Shown here: positions 7,996-14,483 of the stretch, piece by piece
How positions within the stretch are numbered: position 1 is the stretch's first letter
Layout: every line of letters starts with the position of its first letter
DNA from: Streptomyces phaeofaciens
Lineage (GTDB): Bacteria > Actinomycetota > Actinomycetes > Streptomycetales > Streptomycetaceae
Assembly (NCBI RefSeq): GCF_014648915.1
Contig: NZ_BMSA01000009.1
Span: 62,001-126,000 of the forward strand
Length of the DNA: 64,000 nucleotides
Direction: 5' to 3'
Made by a program: the position numbers and the translations under genes
Notes under the pieces: model-generated
Databases searched by the model: none
What the model was told of the DNA's origin: nothing
What the model saw: only the letters and a program-made list of their open reading frames with translations

Positions 7996-8789
7996 TCCCC
8001 GGCCGGCGGACCGCCCGACTCCGGCCGGTCCGCCGGCTCCGGCCCGTTCGTCGACTCCGCCGGGCCCGGCGACCCGGGTTCCGGTGGCGTCATGGGATCG
8101 GTCGGCTCGGCCGGCCCCGGAGCGGCGGCCGGCCCCGGCGCGTCCGTCGCGAAGAAGCGCGACAGGTCCGTGTCACACCTCCCGCCGGGCGCCTCGGCGT
8201 CCGGCGGGACCCCCAGCTCCCAAGCCAGCCCGTAGCGCTCGAACAGCTCCGCCCTGATCGCGGCGGCCGGCATGCCCACGTTGGGCAGTACGACCGCGTA
8301 GACGGCGCCCATCAGCTCCGCGCGCAGCATCGGGTAGTCGGCGTCCACGTCCCGCGAACCGTGCCGGGCCAGCGTGTCCCGCAGCAGTTCGGCCAGCCGC
8401 TGCTGCTCCGGGCAGCGCACGAACCCCTCGGCCTGGAGCAGCCCCGCCATGTGCTGGCGCATCAGGACCGTACGGTTCTCGGCCAGCCCCAGGATCGCGT
8501 CGATGGCCCGTGCCATCCGCTCCCGGCCGTCCTCGGTGCGCGGCTCCCGCTCCAGCGCCTCCTCCAGCGTTCGGTGCATCAGCCGGTGCACGGCCGACTG
8601 CACCAGCTGGCGCTTGCCGGGGAAGTAGTACGACACCAGTCCGCGGGCCGTGCCCGCGCGGTCCGCGATGTCGCCGAGCGTCGTCGCCTCGTAGCCGTGC
8701 TCGCTCACCGACTCGACCGCCGCCTGAAGCAGCCGCTCCCGGGAACGCCGTCGCAATTCTTCATTGACCGAGGCGCTGCGCGGGCACAT
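7983..8789 (-). CDS. TetR/AcrR family regulator with Pro-rich tail
   Basis: This is a DNA-binding repressor of 268 residues. The N-terminal TetR helix-turn-helix is clear: RERLLQAAVESVSEHGYEAT, TLGDIADRAGTARGLVSYYF and GKRQLVQSAV. The middle is the ligand-binding helical domain. The last ~50 residues are a low-complexity Pro/Gly/Ser/Glu tail, not normal for TetR proteins, which are about 200 residues. The ATG at 8789 has GGAG upstream, and a 13-bp palindrome just before it (8810-8822) is the probable autoregulatory operator. The 3' end overlaps the LVIVD gene by 13 bp. No divergent target gene is present, so what it controls is unknown. Confidence 0.88.
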   Translation of the reverse strand: MCPRSASVNEELRRRSRERLLQAAVESVSEHGYEATTLGDIADRAGTARGLVSYYFPGKRQLVQSAVHRLMHRTLEEALEREPRTEDGRERMARAIDAILGLAENRTVLMRQHMAGLLQAEGFVRCPEQQRLAELLRDTLARHGSRDVDADYPMLRAELMGAVYAVVLPNVGMPAAAIRAELFERYGLAWELGVPPDAEAPGGRCDTDLSRFFATDAPGPAAAPGPAEPTDPMTPPEPGSPGPAESTNGPEPADRPESGGPPAGDQSK

Positions 8790-8809
8790 CCTGTAACTCC
8801 TGCGTTGAC

Positions 8810-8822
8810 TGGCTGCCAGCCA
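8810..8822. promoter_or_regulatory. TetR operator candidate TGGCTG-C-CAGCCA
   Basis: A perfect 13-bp palindrome lies 21-33 bp upstream of the TetR start, in the context TTGACTGGCTGCCAGCCAAC. Position and symmetry fit autoregulation. Confidence 0.55.
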
Positions 8823-8846
8823 ACTATACTCAACGCATCCCGGACG

Positions 8847-8983
8847 GCTCCGTCATGGAGCGGGCCGGGCTGCCGCCTGCTCTGGGCGACGCGGGGGATC
8901 GCCCAGAGCGGGCGTGCTTTCCCCCTGATGGTGGCCTTGGGCTACCGACCAGGACCTGTCCCGGGCCGTTCCATGACGGAGCC
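8847..8983. repeat. 137-bp element with 24-bp imperfect terminal inverted repeats
   Basis: The ends, GGCTCCGTCATGGA... (8847-8870) and its inverse ending ...TCCATGACGGAGCC (8960-8983), match at 22 of 24 positions. Inside, GCTCTGGGCGA (8879-8889) pairs with TCGCCCAGAGC (8899-8909) as a strong hairpin. No ORF is credible. It sits between the TetR gene and the zinc-ribbon gene. It could be a small non-autonomous mobile element or a structured RNA; no target-site duplication is evident. Confidence 0.5.
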
Positions 8984-8998
8984 GGGAGCGCGCGTCCG

Positions 8999-9514
8999 TC
9001 ACCCGCGCGGACCCCGCGGAGCCAGGTTCCAGACGAGCGGCAGTTCCTCGTCGCAGAACACACAGACGAAGACCCCCTCACGCACCACATTGCGCTCGCC
9101 GCACCGCTCGCAGCGCCGGAACACCAGCGCGTGGGTGAAGCCGTCGGGGCGGCCGACGCCCACCCGGTCCAGGGCGGCGGCCACGGCGGGCCAGCAATCG
9201 GGATCGGGGCAGTAGCCGGTGGACTGGTTGCTGACCTCCCGGACCTCCCAGCCGTGCGGCCCGTGCCCCCACGCGATCTCGCCCGCGGCGAGGACGTCAC
9301 CGCCGCCCGCGCACGCCACGTGCTCACTGCGGCGGGGCGCCAGCCGCAGCAGTCCGTCCGGCCCGACGACGTAGGTGTACGGCTCACCGTCCCGTGTCGC
9401 GTACGCGTCCAGGTCGGCGACGGTACGGATCACCCGGCCGCCGGCGCCGGGAGTCACCGCCCGCCGGATGTCCTCCGGCCCCACATAGCCGTATCGCCGC
9501 CCCGGCATGCTCAT
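8999..9514 (-). CDS. Hypothetical protein with C-terminal zinc ribbon
   Basis: This 171-residue protein is not recognised by function. Near the C-terminus CERCGERN and CVFCDEE form a four-Cys (CxxC...CxxC) zinc-ribbon pattern, and GYCPDPDCWPAV adds two more Cys. The first half (YGYVGPEDIRRAV, YTYVVGPDGLLRLAPRR) looks like a small beta-rich domain. The ATG at 9514 overlaps the stop of the upstream PAP2 gene in an ATGA, so the two are translationally coupled; an ATG two codons later is an alternative. No membrane segment or signal peptide is visible. Confidence 0.75.
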   Translation of the reverse strand: MSMPGRRYGYVGPEDIRRAVTPGAGGRVIRTVADLDAYATRDGEPYTYVVGPDGLLRLAPRRSEHVACAGGGDVLAAGEIAWGHGPHGWEVREVSNQSTGYCPDPDCWPAVAAALDRVGVGRPDGFTHALVFRRCERCGERNVVREGVFVCVFCDEELPLVWNLAPRGPRG

Positions 9515-10182
9515 GGGTGCCGGCGGAGATGGACGGCGATCGCCAGGCCGACCAGGGCGGCGCCCAGGAGCCAGCCCCCGAGCACGTCCGAGGTCCAGTG
9601 CACGCCCAGCCAGATCCGGGTCAGGCCGACGCCCACCACGGAGACCACGGCCACCGCCACCGCCGTACGCCACACCGCGGGTCCGACGCCATGGCGGTGG
9701 AGCAGCCACAGCAGGAGGCCGCACATCACCGTGGCGGTCAGGGCGTGGCCGGAGGGGTATGCCGCGTAGTGGGCGGAGTCGACCGGGTCGGGCCAGGCCG
9801 GGCGCGCACGGCCGACCGCGGCCTTGAGGCCCTGCTGGACGAGCGTGCCGACCGCCGACGTGACCGCCAGCCATGCGGCCGTCCACCAGTCCGCGTACCG
9901 CCACACCAGCCACACGGCCACCGCGGCCCCCAGCAGACGCATGGTCAATGGATCCCAGACCCAGTCCGTGAGGATGCGGCACAGCTGGGTGACGTCCGGG
10001 TCGGCGACCGCCCAGCGGTGCGTGGTGCGCGCGATGTCGTCGTCGGCCGAGAGCAGGGGGTGCCAGTCCGCCGCCACCAGCACCAGGAGCACCAGCGAGC
10101 CCACGCCCAGGAGCAGGGAGAGACGGAGAGCCGTGCGCAGGGCCGGAGGGCGGGGCGGGGAGTCGACGGACGGGTTGTGCAT
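9511..10182 (-). CDS. PAP2-family membrane phosphatase
   Basis: This is a 223-residue integral membrane lipid phosphatase of the PAP2 superfamily, probably acting on phosphatidic acid or undecaprenyl pyrophosphate. The three catalytic motifs are present: KAAVGRARP (KxxxxxxRP), YPSGHA (PSGH) and RIWLGVHWTSDVLGGW (SRxxxxxHxxxD type, with R, H and D). About five or six hydrophobic helices surround them. The ATG at 10182 has GAGG upstream; an in-frame start at 10251 would overlap the M56 gene's stop. The gene lies 69 bp after the M56 peptidase and overlaps the next gene by 4 bp, suggesting a three-gene minus-strand operon. Confidence 0.85.
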   Translation of the reverse strand: MHNPSVDSPPRPPALRTALRLSLLLGVGSLVLLVLVAADWHPLLSADDDIARTTHRWAVADPDVTQLCRILTDWVWDPLTMRLLGAAVAVWLVWRYADWWTAAWLAVTSAVGTLVQQGLKAAVGRARPAWPDPVDSAHYAAYPSGHALTATVMCGLLLWLLHRHGVGPAVWRTAVAVAVVSVVGVGLTRIWLGVHWTSDVLGGWLLGAALVGLAIAVHLRRHP

Positions 10183-10251
10183 ACTGCGATCCTCGCCGAC
10201 CCATGGGGTGGGAGGCCAACCTGGGGCCCCTGATCCGGCCGCCGCGGACAC

Positions 10252-11187
10252 TCAGCCCAGCGCCCGCAGCCCCGGCACCAGCGTCACCAGCACCGGGATC
10301 ACCGGCACCACGGAGGCCGTCGCCGTCAGCCGCAGCCGACGGGCCGCCGACAGCCGGTCCGGCGGTGTGAGCAGCCGCTTCACCCGTTGCGGGACATGGG
10401 CCAGCGGGGTGGGGGAGGGGCCGAAGACACCTCGGTCCTCGTTGAGTTCGACCAGCGCCAGCGCGGTGGTGAGGCGCCCGAAGCGACGGGAGGCCATGTC
10501 GTCGGCGGCCAGCTCGACCAGCCGGTGCATCTCGTCCCGGAACGCGGCGAACACCGGGATCTGCGGGAACCCGGTGGCCAGCGCGGACGAGGAGTGCAGC
10601 AGCCAGTCGTGCCGTGCCTGCGCGTGCCCCTGCTCGTGCGCGAGCACGGCGTCCAGCTGACGCCCCTTCAGCCGCTGCAACGCGGCCGTGGTGACGACCA
10701 GTCGGGGCGCAGCGCCCGGCAGCCACCAGGCGTCGGGCCGCTCGCCCTCCAGCACCACGAGCCCCCCGGTCGTCGCCTCCTCGCCGGGCAGCAGCGGCGC
10801 GCGCAGCCGCAGCACGGTCCGCCGCGACCGGCTCCGGTTCCTGGCCCGTACGATCTCGCGGACCAGCATCGCCCCGCTCCACAGCCCGCCGCACGCCAGC
10901 GCCACCGCGGTCGCCGCCGCCCAGGGGCCGGTCGAACCCAGCGCGTAGGCCTCCACGACCGCGCGCGGGGCCGGTGCGAAGACATGGCCGCGCACCGCCT
11001 GCCAGGCGTCGGCCGCGCTGAGCGTCATCGACAGGGCGCAGCACAGCAGGACCGCGGCCACCACGCACTGCCACGCCCACAGCGCGACCACCGGTTCGCG
11101 GTCCGGCCAGTCCGCCCGTGCGATGAGCCGGGGCGCGGCCACGGCGGTCAGGGCGGCGAGCAGCATCAGGACCGCGGGGACCATCAT
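10252..11187 (-). CDS. M56-family membrane metallopeptidase (BlaR1-like)
   Basis: This is a membrane zinc peptidase of 311 residues. The zinc site HEQGH (LDAVLAHEQGHAQARHDWL) and downstream ELAADD give the HExxH...E arrangement of M56 enzymes. Two hydrophobic helices lie at the N-terminus, one near residue 100, and another at the C-terminus. It lacks the sensor domain of full BlaR1. Streptomyces M56 genes are often next to a BlaI/MecI repressor gene, but none is present here. The tandem ATGs at 11187 start MMVPAVLMLL; a GTG at 11235 is also in frame but has no ribosome site. It probably cleaves a membrane or cytosolic substrate; the target is unknown. Confidence 0.82.
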   Translation of the reverse strand: MMVPAVLMLLAALTAVAAPRLIARADWPDREPVVALWAWQCVVAAVLLCCALSMTLSAADAWQAVRGHVFAPAPRAVVEAYALGSTGPWAAATAVALACGGLWSGAMLVREIVRARNRSRSRRTVLRLRAPLLPGEEATTGGLVVLEGERPDAWWLPGAAPRLVVTTAALQRLKGRQLDAVLAHEQGHAQARHDWLLHSSSALATGFPQIPVFAAFRDEMHRLVELAADDMASRRFGRLTTALALVELNEDRGVFGPSPTPLAHVPQRVKRLLTPPDRLSAARRLRLTATASVVPVIPVLVTLVPGLRALG

Positions 11188-11319
11188 GGGCAGCACCCTA
11201 TGAGCGGCGCGCCGCTCAGGGGTACGCGTTGTCACGGCAAGTGACGCAGACCACGGCCGAAGGGTGCCGACTGCCGTTGTCCGGCGGGTACTTGAGCATC
11301 GAATGAGCCACTTGGCCGA

Positions 11320-11967
11320 TCACATGGTCAACAGCATCGCCAGCATCCCGATCCCCATCGACAGCCGGCACGCCCGCGCCAGCTCGGGCCGGTCGCTCCA
11401 GGCGACGGCGGTCCCGCCCGCCCCCGCCGCCACCGGCAGCAGCCGGGCTCCGGCCACCAGGACGTACCCGGTGAAGTAGAGCAGCAGCGCGCCCGTCAGC
11501 AGGGGGACGCCGGGGTCGGCGTGCCCGTGCGCGTGGGCCGGGGAGCCGGCCATCACCGCCGCCATGTAGACCATGGCCGTGGCGCCGACGAGATGGTGCA
11601 GATGGTGCGTGCTCGCGCGGGAGGCCCACAGGGCCCGCAGCGCGGCCGCGCCGAACACCGTCGCGTAGGCCGGCCAGGTCCACGCGGGCGGGGTGAACAC
11701 CGCCGCGGGCACGGCCATCACGGCCATGCCGAAGCCCATCAGCGCCTCGCCGCCCGCGGCCCGGCGCTGTTCCTCGACGTTGCTGCGCATCCGCAGCAGA
11801 CAGTAGGCGCCGGTCGCCGCACACAGCGCGACCAGCAGCCAGCCGGGCGAAGCCGGTCCGTGCACGCGCACCTCCCCGCTCGACGTCGCGTCGAGGGATG
11901 CGATGCCCACGGCATGCGGCGCGCACGCGAGCGCAAGGGTGTACACGGGGAGCATGCGGCGGAGCAC
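11320..11967 (-). CDS. DUF5134 family membrane protein
   Basis: This multi-helix membrane protein of unknown function has about seven hydrophobic segments (GWLLVALCAATGAYCLL, ALMGFGMAVMAVPAAVF, PLLTGALLLYFTGYVLV). His-rich loops THHLHHLVG and SPAHAHGHADPG may bind metal. The start is uncertain: GTG at 11967 is preferred because TAAATA (11973-11978) sits 5 nt before it, which fits a leaderless transcript; ATG at 11997 and 11955 are alternatives. It is divergent from the FUSC gene across fewer than 50 bp, so both probably share an operator. Confidence 0.75.
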   Translation of the reverse strand: MLRRMLPVYTLALACAPHAVGIASLDATSSGEVRVHGPASPGWLLVALCAATGAYCLLRMRSNVEEQRRAAGGEALMGFGMAVMAVPAAVFTPPAWTWPAYATVFGAAALRALWASRASTHHLHHLVGATAMVYMAAVMAGSPAHAHGHADPGVPLLTGALLLYFTGYVLVAGARLLPVAAGAGGTAVAWSDRPELARACRLSMGIGMLAMLLTM

Positions 11968-11972
11968 GGTGG

Positions 11973-12005
11973 TATTTATTTCACGAGTAAAACACATGCT
12001 AAATT
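11973..12005. promoter_or_regulatory. Divergent AT-rich promoter core (DUF5134/FUSC)
   Basis: TAAATA on the minus strand (11973-11978) and TAAATT on the plus strand (12000-12005) lie 5 and 7 nt before the two start codons, so both mRNAs look leaderless. Between them TTTCAC and GTAAAA form an imperfect inverted repeat that could bind the MarR regulator encoded at 13701. Confidence 0.45.
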
Positions 12006-12012
12006 GATACGT

Positions 12013-13704
12013 ATGCCCGGACCCCGTCTTCCGCTCGCCGGCGTGCTGCGCCTCAACCGCCCCTCCGACATCTGGTTCAAGCCCGCCCTGAGCGTGGTCG
12101 CCGCCGTCGCCCCGCCGAACCTGCTCCTGCTGGCCCTCGGCCGGCTGGACCTGGCGATGTACACGATGGCCGGGTCCCTGTGCGCCCTGTACGCCCACAA
12201 CCGCCCCTACGCGGCCCGCGCCGGTGTCCTGGCGCGGGTCGTGCTGGGCATGACCGCCGGACTGGCGGTCGCCCTGGTGGCGGCCTCGCTCACCTCGAAC
12301 GCCGTCGTCCTGGTCACCGTCGGGGCCCTTCTGGCGGCCGTGCAGAAGGCGCTCTGCGACGCGACCCGGCTCGGCCCGCCCGCCAACGTGGTCCTCACCT
12401 TCATCACCTCCGCCTCGCTGTTCGTGCCGCAGACCCTCGGGCAGGTCCCCGGCCATCTGGCGCTCGCCCTCGCCGCCGGCGCCTGGGCCTGGATCGTCGG
12501 CATGGCGCCGGGTCTGGCACGCCCGCACGGGCCCGAGCGCCGCGCCACCGCCCACGCGCTGACCCTGGCGGCCGGATACGCCGAGCAGGCCGGGGCGCGC
12601 ACGGCGCACGGGCCCCGGGCCCGGGCCGCCGCGGCGGCCGGGGTGTACGCGGCCTGGCAGACGCTGCTGTCGGTCCGCGGCGACGGCACGCGCCTCGCCC
12701 TGGAACGGCTCGTCGTCCGCGCCGAGGCGGCCCTCGCCACCCCCGCCGACGCCGACCCGGCACGGCTGCGCGCCTGGGCCCGCGACCTGCGCGGCACGGG
12801 ACCGCTCCCGCGCCCCGACGGCCGTGCGGACGGCGGCCGTGCGGACCGGCACCGCGTGGGCGGCGACCGCCCGGACAACGACGAACTCCTCGGCGCCGAG
12901 GCCGACCGGGCCGCCGGACAGCCCCCGTTGTGGCACCGGCTCGGCCCCCTCGCCCCCGTCGCCGTACGCACCGCCCTCGGCTGCGCCCTCGCCGGATACG
13001 CCTCCCTCGCGCTCGGTGTCGGCCGCCCGTACTGGGCCGTGGTCACCGCCGCGTCCCTCTACCAGGCGAACGTCACCCTCACCTGGAACCGTGCGGTCCA
13101 GCGGGTCGTCGGGAACCTCGCGGGCGTCCTCGCCTTCGCCGCGCTGGTCCCGCTCGCCCATGTCCACCCGGCGGCGCTCGTGCTCGTCTGCCTCGCGCTG
13201 AACTTCGGCGCCGAGGCGCTCATCAGCCGCAACTACTGGCTCGGCAGCGTCTGTGTGACCCCGATGGCGCTCCTCGTCACCGAGTTCGCCCAGTACCAGG
13301 ACTCGGGCCGGCTGATCACCGAACGGGTCGCGGACACCCTCGTGGGTGCCGCGGTCGGCTTCGTCGCGGCGGTCGCCGTGACCAACCGCCGCGCCGGCGA
13401 CCGTCTCGGACACGCACTCACGGCCGTCGAGGGCGCCCGCGACCGCGCCGCGCATCTGCTGACGGAGCCGCGCCCCGCCCCCGCCGCCCTGGAGTCCGCC
13501 CGCCGGGGCCTCGCCGCCGCCCTGGTCGACCTGCGCACCACCGCCGACGCCGCCTCCGGCGAGTGGTGGCAGCGTGCCCTCCCCGAGGAGCGGGTCGTCA
13601 CGGCCGAGCGGTCCGCACACCGTACGCTCGCGGCGACGGTACGGCGCCAGGGACTCCACCCGGCCCGCAACACCCACGCGCGAGCGGAGGACGTACGGCG
13701 ATGA
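12013..13704 (+). CDS. FUSC-family inner-membrane exporter-like protein
   Basis: This 563-residue membrane protein resembles fusaric-acid/aromatic-acid resistance (FUSC) proteins. It has two halves of about five hydrophobic helices each: an N-terminal block from LSVVAAVAPPNLLLLAL, and a C-terminal block starting with the family signature VGRPYWAVVTAASLYQAN and LTWNRAVQRVVGNLAGV. A charged cytosolic linker rich in Arg, Ala and Asp separates them. The ATG at 12013 has no ribosome site but follows a -10-like TAAATT by 7 nt. It is coupled to the downstream MarR gene by an ATGA overlap, so the regulator and its likely target are translated together. Substrate is unknown; weak acids or aromatic compounds are the family norm. 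Confidence 0.82.
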   Translation: MPGPRLPLAGVLRLNRPSDIWFKPALSVVAAVAPPNLLLLALGRLDLAMYTMAGSLCALYAHNRPYAARAGVLARVVLGMTAGLAVALVAASLTSNAVVLVTVGALLAAVQKALCDATRLGPPANVVLTFITSASLFVPQTLGQVPGHLALALAAGAWAWIVGMAPGLARPHGPERRATAHALTLAAGYAEQAGARTAHGPRARAAAAAGVYAAWQTLLSVRGDGTRLALERLVVRAEAALATPADADPARLRAWARDLRGTGPLPRPDGRADGGRADRHRVGGDRPDNDELLGAEADRAAGQPPLWHRLGPLAPVAVRTALGCALAGYASLALGVGRPYWAVVTAASLYQANVTLTWNRAVQRVVGNLAGVLAFAALVPLAHVHPAALVLVCLALNFGAEALISRNYWLGSVCVTPMALLVTEFAQYQDSGRLITERVADTLVGAAVGFVAAVAVTNRRAGDRLGHALTAVEGARDRAAHLLTEPRPAPAALESARRGLAAALVDLRTTADAASGEWWQRALPEERVVTAERSAHRTLAATVRRQGLHPARNTHARAEDVRR

Positions 13705-14369
13705 CGGCGACGCAGGGACGCCCGGCGGCCGGAGACGAGACGGGCGGGGGCACCGCCGCCGGCGCGGGGGAGCCACGGGAGCGGCCCGAGGCCGGTGACA
13801 CCCCGTCCGCACCGCCCCCGGCCACCGCCGCCCCCGGCCGGCACGCCCTGCCCGAAGCCCCCGCACGCACGGACACGGTCGCCGGTGTCGTCCGGCAGTG
13901 GCGGGCCGTCCGGCCCGATCTGGACACCGGTCCGATGGAGATCATCGGGCGGGTCAACCGGTGTGCCGCCCTCCTTCAGCAGGCCGAGGACGCGCCGCTG
14001 CGGCGGGCCGGGCTGAGCCGGCCGGAGTTCGACCTGCTCGGCGCGCTCCGGCGGACCGGCCACGAACTGACCCCCGGTGACCTGGCCCGCGAGACCTTCT
14101 CCTCCGGGGCCGCCGTCACCAAACGGGTCAAGCAGCTCACCGAACGCGGCCTGGTGGAACGCCGCGGCGACACCCGGGACCGCCGTGTCGCCCACCTGCG
14201 GCTCACGGACGCCGGCCGGGAGCTGGTCGACGGCATCCTGCCCGAGCAGCTCGCCTACGAGAGCGCCGTGCTCTCCGCCCTGGACGCCGGCCGACAGGAC
14301 GAACTGGCCGACCTGCTGGGGGAGTTGCTGAGCCGGCTGGAAGGGCGCATGCGGACGCTGCGGCCCTGA
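13701..14369 (+). CDS. MarR family regulator with long disordered N-terminus
   Basis: This is a winged-helix repressor of 222 residues. The MarR core starts near residue 75 (MEIIGRVNRCAALLQQ) and has the recognition helix in SGAAVTKRVKQLTERGLVER with the wing DTRDRRVAHLRLTDAG. The first ~60 residues are Gly/Pro/Ala-rich and probably disordered, unusual for this family. The start overlaps the FUSC stop (ATGA), and GGAGG at 13686 lies inside the FUSC gene. It most likely controls the FUSC/DUF5134 divergent promoter. Confidence 0.88.
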   Translation: MTATQGRPAAGDETGGGTAAGAGEPRERPEAGDTPSAPPPATAAPGRHALPEAPARTDTVAGVVRQWRAVRPDLDTGPMEIIGRVNRCAALLQQAEDAPLRRAGLSRPEFDLLGALRRTGHELTPGDLARETFSSGAAVTKRVKQLTERGLVERRGDTRDRRVAHLRLTDAGRELVDGILPEQLAYESAVLSALDAGRQDELADLLGELLSRLEGRMRTLRP

Positions 14370-14417
14370 CCGGCCGGTGCGCGGCCGTTGACGCCGAGCG
14401 GTGGTCCTCTCTACGTT

Positions 14418-14455
14418 CGAGCGGGTCGCGATCCGATCCATCGACCGCCGCTCGA
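14418..14455. promoter_or_regulatory. Inverted repeat upstream of the glycosidase-like gene
   Basis: TCGAGCGG (14418-14425) is repeated in inverse as CCGCTCGA (14448-14455), 29 bp before the start codon. It could be an operator or a leader hairpin; nothing else supports either reading. Confidence 0.3.
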
Positions 14456-14483
14456 CATGTCGAACAACGTGGAGGACAGGCGT

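Noticed and set aside
11320..13866. 848-residue minus-strand ORF including DUF5134
   Set aside because: Only the C-terminal part (from 11967) has the DUF5134 membrane pattern; the rest is antisense to FUSC and low complexity.
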